Assembly (NCBI GenBank): GCA_963652365.1
Contig: CAVJTH010000017.1
Coordinates: 1-55,787, forward strand
Origin: Hallerella sp963652365
GTDB lineage: Bacteria; Fibrobacterota; Fibrobacteria; Fibrobacterales; Fibrobacteraceae
Reading direction: 5' to 3'
DNA length: 55,787 nucleotides
The translations under genes were made by a program, and so were the position numbers. The notes under the pieces are model-generated. The model saw nothing but the letters and a program-made list of their open reading frames with translations. It was not told where the DNA came from and ran no database searches. Positions 1 through 8,599 of the stretch are shown here, one piece after another. Each line of letters begins with the position of its first letter. Positions within the stretch are counted from its first letter, which is position 1.

Positions 1-262
1 GAGAACTTAGTTGAGAGTTGAGTGTGAAGAGTTGAGTGTGGAGTTCTGCGAACATTTAGGTTCTAGCGTGAAAAGTTCGCTGGGATTTCTAAGTTCTAAG
101 CACTCTCTACTAAGCTCTGAACAAGCCCCTCGCCGGGAAGGCGCCTCCCTCCGCCGGCAGGCGGAAACGGGTCGCTTCGCAAAAAAGCCTTTCGGCAGAA
201 AAAAGCGGCTCGCTCCGCGACTCTAATCACTATCCACTAAGCTCCGATCAAGCTCTGAACGC
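1..262. repeat. Interspersed repeat, copy A
   Basis: This stretch upstream of the first gene is non-coding repeat. Positions 41 to about 220 align at a constant offset of 13480 (then one inserted base) with copy B near 13521-13701, with only scattered mismatches. It carries the core GCGNACATTTAGGTTCTAAC near 48-67, runs of degenerate units such as CTAAGCTCTGAAC, and small GC-rich stems (CGCC/GGCG near 131-144; CCGCC/GGCGG near 150-164). Positions 9-50 recur perfectly, inverted, at 52275-52316. An open frame at 11-226 is translatable but has no ribosome-binding site and its likeness to the frame in copy B follows from the DNA repeat, so I do not call it a gene. Confidence 0.8.
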
Positions 263-263
263 G

Positions 264-914
264 CTACTTCATCTTGGTCAGGTAGGCGGGGGCGGATCCG
301 TTCTTTTGAATTGCCGGAAGAATCCGGGAAATGTCCCAGTCTTCCTTGCGAATCCTGCGGCGGAGAAGCGCGACGAAAACTTCCATCAGCATTTCGCAGT
401 CATAGACTGCGCGGTGCATTTCCGCGTTGTTGATGGATAGGCGGATTTGTCCCTTGATGCGCTGGAACATGTGGGCAAGATCTCCCAGCTTGTGGCTTTT
501 GAGCTCCGGCAAGATGGACTTTGCGATGCGCAGGCTATCGACAATCGGGTTTCCCGGCAGAATCTGGGGATGCCTGGTGTAGGCGACGTGCAGGAATCCG
601 GAGTCGAAGTCGGCGTTGTGAGCGACAAGGATTGCGGACTGTCCGCAGAAAATGGTGAATTTTCGCAAGACATCGTTGATCGTCGGCGCGTTTTCGACCA
701 TCGCGTTCGTAATATGATTGATGCGGGTCGCTTCGTCGGGAATCATCATCGGCGGCTTGACGAGCGTCTGGAACGTGGCGACTTCCTTTGGCCGGATGAT
801 TCCTCCGTCGTCATAGACCGTGAACTTGACGGCTCCGATTTCGACGATTTCATCCTTGTTCTTGACCAGTCCGGTTGTTTCCAGGTCAAAGGCGACAAAT
901 GTTGAATAAAGCAC
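264..914 (-). CDS. DnaQ-like 3'-5' exonuclease (DEDDh family)
   Basis: A 216-residue protein that is essentially one exonuclease domain of the DNA polymerase III epsilon / RNase T superfamily. The DEDDh residues are visible: D10 and E12 in FDLETTG (ExoI), D104 in HNADFD (ExoII), and H167/D172 in HRAVYD (ExoIII). There is no helicase, BRCT or GIY-YIG extension, so it could be a free proofreading subunit or a separate nuclease acting on DNA or RNA ends; the sequence does not decide. The start is GTG at 914, chosen because GGAG lies six bases upstream and the ExoI motif begins ten residues in. It follows the DUF374 gene by 28 bases on the same strand, so the two are probably co-transcribed. Confidence 0.85.
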   Translation of the reverse strand: MLYSTFVAFDLETTGLVKNKDEIVEIGAVKFTVYDDGGIIRPKEVATFQTLVKPPMMIPDEATRINHITNAMVENAPTINDVLRKFTIFCGQSAILVAHNADFDSGFLHVAYTRHPQILPGNPIVDSLRIAKSILPELKSHKLGDLAHMFQRIKGQIRLSINNAEMHRAVYDCEMLMEVFVALLRRRIRKEDWDISRILPAIQKNGSAPAYLTKMK

Positions 915-942
915 GGGATTCTCCAGAAAGCGGTGTCAAGGA

Positions 943-1491
943 CTAAAAATAGCTTAAAGATTTTGTCGAAAATGACAATTGTCGAATTTGCACGGAGACT
1001 TTGGAAAAGGGAAGGGGAATTCTTGCCTTGTCCCAGCTGGCGAGGGAGGCGCATTTTCCGTAACGGATTTCGACAAGGAAACAGGGACGTCCGGACTGTT
1101 TTGCGAGCCACCGGGTTCCGGGCTTTGCGATTCCCGCGGGTCCCTTTGGACCGTCGAGCGCCATGGCGCAAGGATTCCCCGCGCGGAGCGTTCGAAGAAC
1201 TTCCCGAACCCGAAACGCCTGTTCGGAACTTGAACCGCGAACGATCCGGTAGCCTAGGTCCGAGGCGATTTTCGCGAGAAATTCGCCGTCACCGCTCGGA
1301 GAGATGAACGCGGAAATTCCTCGTTCCCGAAAAGCGGCCGTCGCCGCGAAAAGATCCCGGTGCCAGATGGCCAGGATCCCCGAATTCTGCCGTCGCGCAT
1401 TGGAATCTTTCCACGAAATTCGCAGGCTTCTCATCCAAAATTCCAGGATTTTGCAGAAAAAACGCTTTTTTATGGAAAGTTTGCCGAGCAT
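943..1491 (-). CDS. DUF374 / lysophospholipid acyltransferase family protein
   Basis: A 182-residue protein of the DUF374 branch of membrane-associated acyltransferases, related to late acyltransferases of lipid A and phospholipid synthesis. Visible family marks are the histidine block AIWHRDLFAA (H44), the segment SPSGDGEFLAKI followed by GYRIVRGSSS, and ALDGPKGPAG. The family transfers acyl chains to lipid acceptors at the inner membrane; the exact substrate is not known. The N-terminus (about residues 8-25) is basic and amphipathic rather than a clear membrane anchor. ATG at 1491 is preferred to the GTG one codon earlier because AAGG lies just upstream. It heads a two-gene minus-strand unit with the exonuclease gene. 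Confidence 0.75.
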   Translation of the reverse strand: MLGKLSIKKRFFCKILEFWMRSLRISWKDSNARRQNSGILAIWHRDLFAATAAFRERGISAFISPSGDGEFLAKIASDLGYRIVRGSSSEQAFRVREVLRTLRAGNPCAMALDGPKGPAGIAKPGTRWLAKQSGRPCFLVEIRYGKCASLASWDKARIPLPFSKVSVQIRQLSFSTKSLSYF

Positions 1492-1533
1492 CACCTTGGA
1501 AAATTAAAAATAATTCCTATTATTGGACTATCT

Positions 1534-1606
1534 GGCGACGTACCCAAGTTGGTAAGGGACGGCTCTGCAAAAGCCCCATTCCTCAGTTCGAGTCTGAGCG
1601 TTGCCT
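1534..1606 (+). tRNA. tRNA-Cys (GCA anticodon)
   Basis: The cloverleaf folds by eye. Acceptor arm GGCGACG (1534-1540) pairs with CGTTGCC (1599-1605) with one G-U. The D stem is CCC/GGG (1543-1545 and 1556-1558). The anticodon loop CTGCAAA has GCA at 1567-1569, with stem GGCT/AGCC plus a C-C mismatch at the outer pair. The T arm CTCAG/CTGAG encloses TTCGAGT. The discriminator base is T (1606), as expected for tRNA-Cys. CCA is not encoded. A terminator follows at once, so this is a single-gene transcript. Confidence 0.95.
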
Positions 1607-1611
1607 CTTGA

Positions 1612-1645
1612 AAAAGACGAGTGAACTTTCACCCGTCTTTTTTTT
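1612..1645. terminator. Intrinsic terminator after tRNA-Cys, probably bidirectional
   Basis: AAAGACG-A-GTGAA pairs with TTCAC-C-CGTCTTT and is followed by a run of T. Read on the minus strand, the same hairpin also ends in a T run (complement of 1611-1615) and lies just beyond the stop of the convergent esterase gene, so it can serve both. Confidence 0.8.
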
Positions 1646-1650
1646 GTTCG

Positions 1651-2880
1651 TCAAAATTGCGAGAAGAAATCCCACATCAGTCTTGGAGCCCAGGTCTTTA
1701 AGCCGTCATCGCTTGTTTGACCGTCTGTCGGGGCTGCGATATGTCCGCCGTCAAAAGTCGCGTATTTCACGGGAAAGCCTTCGTCGCAATCCTTGAAATC
1801 GTAGATGACATGCGTTTGGCTCCCTGCATAAGCCTTGTCAATGGTCGTCGGATCGCTTGGGACGGTGCAGCCGTTGTCTTCGGCATGGAGGGTCGCGGCA
1901 AAAACTCCACCCAGCTTTTTGTCCTTGTCTCCGACAAATGGGCACGTTCCGTCGCTCATCCCGGTAATTCCTAGATAGGCGATTTTCTTCTTGCTGTCGG
2001 CAGGATAGGGAATCCAGGCGGAACTTGCGCTGCCCACGTAATTTGTCGCGGCAAGGGTTGCGACGGCTCGGAGTACGTCCTGGTGAACGAGAGAAAGCGA
2101 ATAGGTCATCATGGCGCCAAAGCTGAATCCGACGGCAAAAACTCTGGATTCATCGACGCAGAGATTTTCTTTCGCGTAATCTATCAAGGTGTTGAACAGT
2201 GCGTGGTCTTCGCCCGTTTCCGTCAAATCCCAAGTGGCGCCGTTCATGTTCGGAGCGATGAAGATGGCCTGTTCTCCGGCTTCTTTCGCCATGCGCTTCA
2301 AGCCGAAAAAAGCCCAGTTTTCCGCACCGCCGTTTGAGACGCTTCCGTTCACGACGTCCCTGTAGCTTCCGCCGAACCAGTGTGATGCGTAGAATAACCT
2401 GTATGGCTTGTTCGGGTCATAGCTTTCTGGAATGTCAATCGCATAGTCGCGGACTTTTCCCGAACTTGTGATTTGAAAATATCCCGTCGAAATCCCGTCG
2501 AGAGCTTTTCCGCAACCTGCCGATTTTTGTACCGCGGGCGTTTCGATAATTTCGGAACTCGATGAAATCCAAGGTTCTTCCGAGCTGGAGATTGCCCAAA
2601 TATCCGCGGAACTCGATGAAATGACGGATTCCGAGGAACTGGAAAAGTCAAGGCTTTCGGCAGAGCTCGATGAGGTCGAACTTTCGCTGGAACTTGAAAA
2701 TTGCGTTTCATCGTCGGAATCGATGACCTCTCCAGATTCGGAGCTGGAACTTTCCAATGTGTCTGCGGAACTCGTGGGGGCAAGCGTTTCCGCCGGATTC
2801 GCGGAATTGTCGCCGCAACCCCACAAGCCAAAAGCGAAAACGGCTCCTAAAATGCATGACAGTCTGAAATGCGGATTCAT
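1651..2880 (-). CDS. Secreted lipoprotein esterase, PHB-depolymerase/CE1 (feruloyl or acetylxylan esterase-like)
   Basis: A 409-residue lipoprotein. The signal peptide ends at a lipobox before C22 (FGLWGC). Residues about 36-112 are a serine/glutamate-rich linker of the kind common in Fibrobacter surface enzymes. Residues about 122-409 form an alpha/beta hydrolase of the esterase-PHB depolymerase group. Candidate triad: S253 in GFSFG, D310 in GMSDGTCPF, H380 in GGHIAAP. The family removes feruloyl or acetyl groups from plant polysaccharides; which group here is inferred only from the neighbouring GH98 gene. Cysteines near 123, 241, 313, 338 and 364 could form disulfides. AAAGGAGG lies directly upstream of the ATG. 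It diverges from the TIGR02147 gene across about 170 bases that must hold both promoters. Confidence 0.8.
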   Translation of the reverse strand: MNPHFRLSCILGAVFAFGLWGCGDNSANPAETLAPTSSADTLESSSSESGEVIDSDDETQFSSSSESSTSSSSAESLDFSSSSESVISSSSADIWAISSSEEPWISSSSEIIETPAVQKSAGCGKALDGISTGYFQITSSGKVRDYAIDIPESYDPNKPYRLFYASHWFGGSYRDVVNGSVSNGGAENWAFFGLKRMAKEAGEQAIFIAPNMNGATWDLTETGEDHALFNTLIDYAKENLCVDESRVFAVGFSFGAMMTYSLSLVHQDVLRAVATLAATNYVGSASSAWIPYPADSKKKIAYLGITGMSDGTCPFVGDKDKKLGGVFAATLHAEDNGCTVPSDPTTIDKAYAGSQTHVIYDFKDCDEGFPVKYATFDGGHIAAPTDGQTSDDGLKTWAPRLMWDFFSQF

Positions 2881-3053
2881 GGATCCTCCTTTGTGATTGA
2901 TAACAAAAGCTATATCGGGCGAGTCTTGAGCGATGAAGGGCGAAAAAGAAACTTTTGTAGTTTTTTCAAAGGGTTCTTGACAAAAGGTCTATGCAAGATT
3001 TTTCCCGGAATTATCTTTTTTGACTGAAGAATTATATCTTTGAAAGGTCCGCC

Positions 3054-3887
3054 ATGTTGAATATCGATGAAATCGGTGACTATCGGGATTTACTCAAGAA
3101 CTACTTTGCAGAACGCAAATTGGAATTTTCCCTGTATTCCTATAAAATGATGGGACAAAAGCTCGGGCTGGAAACAAGCCAAATGTATCGGGTCTTGAAC
3201 AAGGAACTTCATTTGCCCAATCGCAGCATCCCTTTCGCCAAGGACTTGCTCGGACTCAAGGGACGCGACGGGGAGCTCTTTGAAATTCTCGTCGCGGCTT
3301 CCAAGACAAGATCGCAGGCGAAAAAAGACAAGCTTTACAGGATGGCGATCGCCTTGAAAGATGTCAAGATGCGCACCATCGATTCGACGGAACTGCAGTT
3401 CTTTGGCAAATGGTGGATTCCCGTTGTGCGGACTCTAATCGAGATGAACGGTGGCATGGCGGTCGTTTCTCGAATGGTGAAACAGATCAAGCCCGCGGTT
3501 TCCAGAGAACAGGTGGAACTTGCGATTGACGTTCTCAAGGAATTGAAGCTCATCACGCCGATCGCATCGGAACGCTACGCGGTTTCCCAGGCAAACTTTA
3601 CATCGTCGGGAACGGCAAAGGTAACGGCGATTCGCAGCTATCAAAACCAGCTCCTCGCCTTGGCGCAAAACGCGCTTGCGACGATCGATCCCGCGGAACG
3701 AAATGTTTCTTCGCTCCTTGTGGGCGTTGATGACGACTGCTTTTCGGATCTAAAGGAGATGACTCTCGAATTTCGGCGCCAGGTGCAAAAACGCGTTGAA
3801 GAAGTGCAAAAGCCATCAAGGATCATGCAGTTTGTTTTTGCGCTTTATCCTGTCGCGGATAGGGGAAAGGGGGAAAGCAAAAAATGA
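3054..3887 (+). CDS. TIGR02147 family protein (Fibrobacter paralogous family, putative regulator)
   Basis: A 277-residue protein matching the TIGR02147 family, a large paralogous set known from Fibrobacter succinogenes. The opening (YRDLLKNYFAERK, then a helical stretch with LGLETSQMYRVLNK at about 38-51) looks like a helix-turn-helix, and the C-terminal half is helical and rich in charged residues. No signal peptide or membrane segment is seen, so it is cytoplasmic. A DNA-binding role is an inference; the family has no firmly assigned function that I know of. The start has AAAGG seven bases upstream. Its last four bases overlap the ATG of the lipoprotein gene (ATGA), which implies translational coupling. 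Confidence 0.8.
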   Translation: MLNIDEIGDYRDLLKNYFAERKLEFSLYSYKMMGQKLGLETSQMYRVLNKELHLPNRSIPFAKDLLGLKGRDGELFEILVAASKTRSQAKKDKLYRMAIALKDVKMRTIDSTELQFFGKWWIPVVRTLIEMNGGMAVVSRMVKQIKPAVSREQVELAIDVLKELKLITPIASERYAVSQANFTSSGTAKVTAIRSYQNQLLALAQNALATIDPAERNVSSLLVGVDDDCFSDLKEMTLEFRRQVQKRVEEVQKPSRIMQFVFALYPVADRGKGESKK

Positions 3888-5035
3888 AGTATCGAATCTT
3901 TGTCTTGATGTTCGTCGCCGTTGCGTTGAATCTTGCGGCTTGCTCCAAGGAAAAAGTCGCTGGCGTGAGCACTGTGGAAACGGACAACGCTTGGATTGTC
4001 CAAATTGTGAATGACGATTTGACGCCTGCCGCAAACGTCTCCGCACGAGTGCGCTCTGCGAGCTATCTTTTCAGTTCCAATTTGGAAAATGACGGAATCC
4101 TCGCAGAATATCTGACGGATTCCGCCGGCTGTTTTACAATCGATCGCTTGATGTCGGATGCGGAAACGGTTGAAGCCGTAAACGGAAACCGCGGCGTCTT
4201 TGCGACGATTTACGCAAGGAATCTTCCGAAAAAAGATTCCTTGCTGCTGGTGATGAACCGCCTCGGAACCTTGAAGGGAAAAGTGGAATTGCCCGAGGGA
4301 GAATCCTTCGCGACCGTTGAAATCTATGGCACGGGAAAAAGCGCGAAGACGGATGCCGACGGAAATTACGAAATCGATTCCTTGCCCCCTGCGACGTACA
4401 GGATTCACGTCGTGACCTCGAATTTCGAAATGGATGATACCGTAGCGGTAAAGGAAGGCCCGAAAATGGTGCGCCTCGTTGATTTCGAATCGGGTACTCT
4501 CCGCAATAACCTAAAGGCTCCCGCTCTAGAAGGAACGGGCTATCTGGCGGTAACGGATACTTCGGTAAAAACGAATCCCTTGCCGGAAAGCGCCTTGACG
4601 GGAATCGAAAATGCGGGAGCGGGACGCGACGGGCTTGCGTTCCATTGGACGTCTTCTTCTGCGAAAAGTGGAGCTTGGTCGCTTTTTGGAATGTGGATTT
4701 GCCATGAGGATACGCCGTGTGATTTTTCCGCGTTGGATTCTATCGTTTACTATGTCCGCGGAACGGGTCGCTATTCCTTTGCGATGGAATCCATGGGAGA
4801 TTTGAATTATCAGGGAAAGGCCCTGTTTGACGATTCCCTGGACGTTGCGGAAAGGTGGATCCGCAAAACGGTGAAACCTTCGGATTTTGCGGCGGGCGAT
4901 AGCCTGTGGGGAAATTTTGGCTGGGAGCCGATTCAAGATAAAATAACGAACATCGCGATTTCCGCATACGGTGAATCCGAAATCTGGCTGGACGATATTG
5001 AACTCTACGGCGTTGACGAAAAGGACATGAAGTAA
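3884..5035 (+). CDS. Lipoprotein with carboxypeptidase-regulatory-like and CBM-like domains
   Basis: A 383-residue protein with a lipobox before C20 (ALNLAAC), so it should be lipid-anchored in the envelope. Residues about 125-195 resemble a carboxypeptidase-regulatory/CNA-B-like beta domain (GTLKGKVELPEG, then TDADGNYEIDSLPPATY). Residues about 230-378 resemble a carbohydrate-binding or CIA30-like jelly roll (LAFHWTSSS, LDSIVYYVRGTG, EIWLDDIELYG). No catalytic motif is visible. It overlaps the TIGR02147 gene by four bases. The pairing suggests an envelope sensor or substrate-binding partner of that protein, which is an inference. The domain calls are by eye. Confidence 0.7.
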   Translation: MKYRIFVLMFVAVALNLAACSKEKVAGVSTVETDNAWIVQIVNDDLTPAANVSARVRSASYLFSSNLENDGILAEYLTDSAGCFTIDRLMSDAETVEAVNGNRGVFATIYARNLPKKDSLLLVMNRLGTLKGKVELPEGESFATVEIYGTGKSAKTDADGNYEIDSLPPATYRIHVVTSNFEMDDTVAVKEGPKMVRLVDFESGTLRNNLKAPALEGTGYLAVTDTSVKTNPLPESALTGIENAGAGRDGLAFHWTSSSAKSGAWSLFGMWICHEDTPCDFSALDSIVYYVRGTGRYSFAMESMGDLNYQGKALFDDSLDVAERWIRKTVKPSDFAAGDSLWGNFGWEPIQDKITNIAISAYGESEIWLDDIELYGVDEKDMK

Positions 5036-5141
5036 GCCGTTTGCGCCTTTGAAAAAATTGCAAAAGTGATTTTTTTGCGCACTCTCGAGACCCTCCTCCT
5101 GAAAGGTATCTTTAATTCCGGGAACCACAAAAGGAGATATT

Positions 5142-7868
5142 ATGGGTGTATCTTGTCCAAGAAAACTGGCGAGCTTCGTATTTGTCATGGCGATTGTCTG
5201 GGCGGTTCTCGCTCCGAGCCATTTGAATGCGGCAACCATGCGACGTGAAATTTCTACTGCAAAACCCGTGATGATGATTCATGTGGACGTGTGGAATTCC
5301 GCGGATCCGCAAAAAATCATCAATCTCGTTCCGGAAGATATCAAGCCCTACGTGATCTTGAATCTTTCGCTATCCATCAACCATCAAGATGGGAAATTCA
5401 TCACTTCGGAATATGGCTATACCATTGCAAAGTCTTGGCTTCGAACCGCTGCGGAAAATCGCGTCTGGGCGACAATTCAACCTTCGAGCGGAGGTTTCAC
5501 CCATTTCCCGGACTATCCGATTGGAACGGATCTCGATACGACCATTTACGGAGAATTTTTCAGAGACTATCCGAATTTCCTGGGCATCAATTACGCAGAA
5601 CAGTTTTGGGGGTTCGATCAAAAGGCCACGGACGTGATGTCGCCGGATTGGGTCGATCGCGTTTCGCATTGGACAAACCTGGTGCCTTTTGCAAACAAGT
5701 ATGGCGGATATGTTTTCGTGAGCTTTACTGGCGGATTCTTTGGCGCGAGCATCAATCCGATTGGAATGCTCAAGCGAAATCCGAAGTTCGCCGAAATGCT
5801 CGAAAGATATTCCGAGAGCTTTGTCATCGAAGAAAAATTCACGATGGCCTATGGCTTTCACGATATCGAAAGCGTGAGCATGGGAATGTGGCTTTCTGGC
5901 TATGCGGGCCATTACGGAATCCGTTTCGATCAGTGCGGATGGGTATCGAACAACGGCGAAGAATTTCCGCCGTCTGCGGGCGCGATTCCCTATATGGAAC
6001 ACTTGATGCTTACGGGAGAAACGGTGATCGATGGCCCTGAACTCATTTGGCAGCAGTCCGTCCATACGATGTTCAACGGAACGACTGCCGATGGCTACAC
6101 GACTCGACGCTGGGAATTCTATCCGCAATTCGTGAATGTCACTCTCGATGGATTTCGCAAGGTGCTCGATGGAACGGTTCGCATTCTGGGAAGGAAAGAA
6201 GTCATTGACCGCAGCAAGGTGGTCCTGATTAACGACGTGAACAATCTCGACGCAGTGAGCACTTATGCCGCTCCGCTGGATTATTTTGACGGCCTTTACA
6301 AGATGGATGACGATGGACAGGGCTTGAATCAGACAAGCTGGTTTAAACGGACCGGTCGCTATCCTGCGCTTCCGACGGTTTACAGCTTGATGGATGACGA
6401 GGCGAAACTTTTCAAGTACCAGCTGAAGCGTTCTGAATATGCGACCAGATTCCCGACGATTGCCGACAAGCAAAGATATTTCAACGACATTTTCCCGGAG
6501 GAATATACGGGAACGATCTATGCAGCGCATAGCGATAATGTCTGGATGACTTACAATCCGTTCAAGACGGGCGAAACGGCGACAGGCGTGATCCCGTTCC
6601 AATACAACACCGCCGAAAGGATCGAACCGACTTATTCCATTTACAGCATGGGAATCATCAGCGAATTCAGGGACAGGCTGAATATCTATGTGACGAATTA
6701 TGACAACAAGAACAATACGGGACTGATGACGGATACTTACAGGATTTATGGATGCTCCGCAAAACCTTCGATGACCTACAAGGACAGAGGAAATCATCTG
6801 GCCAGCGAACTTTCCGATGCCTGGAACGACAATGTTTACACGTTGACGGTGAGACACAATGGCCCTGTAGAAATCGACGTCTCTTGTTCGGGCACCAACA
6901 CAATTCGCAAGACCGACTATGCGACGGGAAAAGTTTCCGCGCCGGCGCGGCCTTCTCTTTACAGGGGAACTCGCCAGTATGAAGCGGAATATTTCGACTT
7001 TAGGAATATCGCGGGCAATGTGGAAAATGGAACGGGCTTGAACATTCGAAATTACGAAGCGATGGGATACCTCAAATTCGGCACAAATGCTTCCGCAAGC
7101 ATTCGCGATACGGTCCATGCACCTCAGGCGGGAACTTATACGCTAGAGACCCGCTATTCCAACAGCGGAATCGATATCAAGACGATCGATTTGTATGTGA
7201 ACGGGAAAAAGGTGGAAACGCCGACATTCAAGTCCACGGGAGCCGATGCCAACTTTAGCTCTGTGCAAAGTCAGATAGAACTCGCTTCCGGCGTGAACGT
7301 CATCATGTTCCAGGCAAATGCCGCCGCTCCGAACAACATGATTTTTGACAACATCAAGCTCGCTTGCAATGCGCCTGTGGAACCTGTCGCCCCTGTTCTC
7401 GTTTTTGCGGATATCGCATCGAAAACGGTAAAGGTCGGCGAGTCGATCGCGATTTCCGTAGAAGCCTTTGACGAAGACGGAACCATCAGTCATATCGATT
7501 TTCTGGACAACGATAGCCTGATTCATTCCGAATGGGCGTATCCGTATGAATTCGACTGGACGCTGGCATCGGAAGGGGAACATACGCTGAAGGCGATTGC
7601 CTACGACAATGACGGCAATGCGACCGAGAAGACCATTTCAGTCGTCGCGGAATCGGTGCCGAGCGGAAACGCTTTCCGTAAGACGAATCGGAATGCGGCT
7701 GGAATTCAAACGTTCAAGGTTTACGACGTGCAGGGAAATTTCGTCACGACCTTGAAATCTTCCACCGCGGATTTGCAACGTCAATTGCGGAAGCATGGGT
7801 TCCAAGACGGAATATACATAGTGCGCGGCGCAGGTCGCTTTGCGATAAAGACTTTCGTTACGAAATGA
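5142..7868 (+). CDS. Secreted glycoside hydrolase family 98 protein with CBM, Ig-like and T9SS-type C-terminal domains
   Basis: A 908-residue exported enzyme. The signal peptide ends near residue 30 (HLNA-A). Residues about 33-380 match the GH98 catalytic region: PVMMIHVDVWNSADP, IKPYVILNLSLSIN, TIQPSSGGFTHFPDY, NYAEQFWGF (E153) and RFDQCGW (D263), the last two being candidate catalytic positions. Residues about 605-745 look like a CBM6/35-type jelly roll (YEAEYFDF start, FDNIKLAC end). Residues about 755-835 are an Ig-like module. The last 60 residues (FKVYDVQGN, GIYIVRG, KTFVTK) resemble a T9SS sorting domain. Known GH98 members cut blood-group glycans or xylan; xylan is more likely here because of the esterase nearby. 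AAAGGAG precedes the ATG. Confidence 0.85.
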   Translation: MGVSCPRKLASFVFVMAIVWAVLAPSHLNAATMRREISTAKPVMMIHVDVWNSADPQKIINLVPEDIKPYVILNLSLSINHQDGKFITSEYGYTIAKSWLRTAAENRVWATIQPSSGGFTHFPDYPIGTDLDTTIYGEFFRDYPNFLGINYAEQFWGFDQKATDVMSPDWVDRVSHWTNLVPFANKYGGYVFVSFTGGFFGASINPIGMLKRNPKFAEMLERYSESFVIEEKFTMAYGFHDIESVSMGMWLSGYAGHYGIRFDQCGWVSNNGEEFPPSAGAIPYMEHLMLTGETVIDGPELIWQQSVHTMFNGTTADGYTTRRWEFYPQFVNVTLDGFRKVLDGTVRILGRKEVIDRSKVVLINDVNNLDAVSTYAAPLDYFDGLYKMDDDGQGLNQTSWFKRTGRYPALPTVYSLMDDEAKLFKYQLKRSEYATRFPTIADKQRYFNDIFPEEYTGTIYAAHSDNVWMTYNPFKTGETATGVIPFQYNTAERIEPTYSIYSMGIISEFRDRLNIYVTNYDNKNNTGLMTDTYRIYGCSAKPSMTYKDRGNHLASELSDAWNDNVYTLTVRHNGPVEIDVSCSGTNTIRKTDYATGKVSAPARPSLYRGTRQYEAEYFDFRNIAGNVENGTGLNIRNYEAMGYLKFGTNASASIRDTVHAPQAGTYTLETRYSNSGIDIKTIDLYVNGKKVETPTFKSTGADANFSSVQSQIELASGVNVIMFQANAAAPNNMIFDNIKLACNAPVEPVAPVLVFADIASKTVKVGESIAISVEAFDEDGTISHIDFLDNDSLIHSEWAYPYEFDWTLASEGEHTLKAIAYDNDGNATEKTISVVAESVPSGNAFRKTNRNAAGIQTFKVYDVQGNFVTTLKSSTADLQRQLRKHGFQDGIYIVRGAGRFAIKTFVTK

Positions 7869-7902
7869 CAAGAACCGGGGACCGAAAAATCGTAAAGTCC
7901 AC

Positions 7903-7932
7903 AAAGAAAGACCGCCATTCGGCGGCCTTTCT
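7903..7932. terminator. Bidirectional terminator between the GH98 and PEGA genes
   Basis: AAAGAAAG-A-CCGCC pairs with GGCGG-C-CTTTCTT around loop ATTC. It sits between two convergent genes, and the A/T flanks of the stem provide T runs in both directions. Confidence 0.8.
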
Positions 7933-7955
7933 TGTCGAAACGTTGAAGAGCTCGA

Positions 7956-8498
7956 TCAGTATCTCTTGCCCTTGCTCGCGTCGATGGTCACCTTGACGGT
8001 CTTTTCGCCTTCGACCTTGACAAGCTTTTCGGCGGCGCGTCCGTTGTTGCATTCGGCGCGGACCATATGGTCGCCGGCATCGAGGTTCTGAACGGTGAGC
8101 GAAGCGCCGTCTGTCTTGTCCGCATTGTCGCCATCGACATAGATGATGCACTTGCCCGGAACGGTCGTCACTTCGATGTTGCCTTTGGGAATGACCGTGC
8201 CGAAATTAAACGTGTTGCGCTTGTCGTTTCCCGGCCAGATGTTTACGCGCTGGTTGACCAGTTCGTAGCCCTGATCGACGACGATTAGGGTCTGGCGTCC
8301 GGATTTGACGGCGCGGTTTTCGATCGGGCTCTTGCCCAAGAGTTCGCCACCGAGATAGACTTCGCTGTTGGGCGGCTCGGTGATGATCGTCACGTTCGCG
8401 GGCTGGTCGCGGGGAGGTGGCTCTTCCGCCATGGCGGCGATAGCCGTAAAGGAAAGCGTGATGGCGCTGAGGGCCAAAAATCTTGACAAAGATTTCAT
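7956..8498 (-). CDS. Exported PEGA-domain protein
   Basis: A 180-residue protein with a signal peptide ending at AMA-E (residues 22-25) and then two PEGA-like beta modules. The first is at about 35-105 (TIITEPPNSEVYLGGELLGK, with LIVVDQGYE). The second is at about 110-175 (GNIEVTTVPGKCIIYVDGDN ending in KTVKVTIDAS). PEGA domains are periplasmic or surface modules often attached to larger proteins; here they are the whole mature protein. Two cysteines (in GKCIIY and AECNNG) could pair. AAAGGAG lies upstream of the ATG, and TATATCTTAG about 25 bases before it is a plausible -10 region. It is transcribed alone. Confidence 0.75.
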   Translation of the reverse strand: MKSLSRFLALSAITLSFTAIAAMAEEPPPRDQPANVTIITEPPNSEVYLGGELLGKSPIENRAVKSGRQTLIVVDQGYELVNQRVNIWPGNDKRNTFNFGTVIPKGNIEVTTVPGKCIIYVDGDNADKTDGASLTVQNLDAGDHMVRAECNNGRAAEKLVKVEGEKTVKVTIDASKGKRY

Positions 8499-8599
8499 GG
8501 GAAACTCCTTTTCTGTCGAATACTAAGATATAAAGAAAATGATGGCAGGTGAACATCCCGACAAAAAAATATCTCCATAAATTGTAATTTTTGAAAGAA

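Noticed and set aside
11..226. Open frame in repeat copy A with a look-alike at 13506-13733
   Set aside because: The protein likeness follows from the DNA repeat; there is no ribosome-binding site, and differences are not codon-biased.
2520..2800. Serine-codon repeats in the esterase linker as a CRISPR or tandem-repeat array
   Set aside because: The repeats are irregular and in frame, encoding a Ser/Glu linker typical of Fibrobacter lipoproteins.
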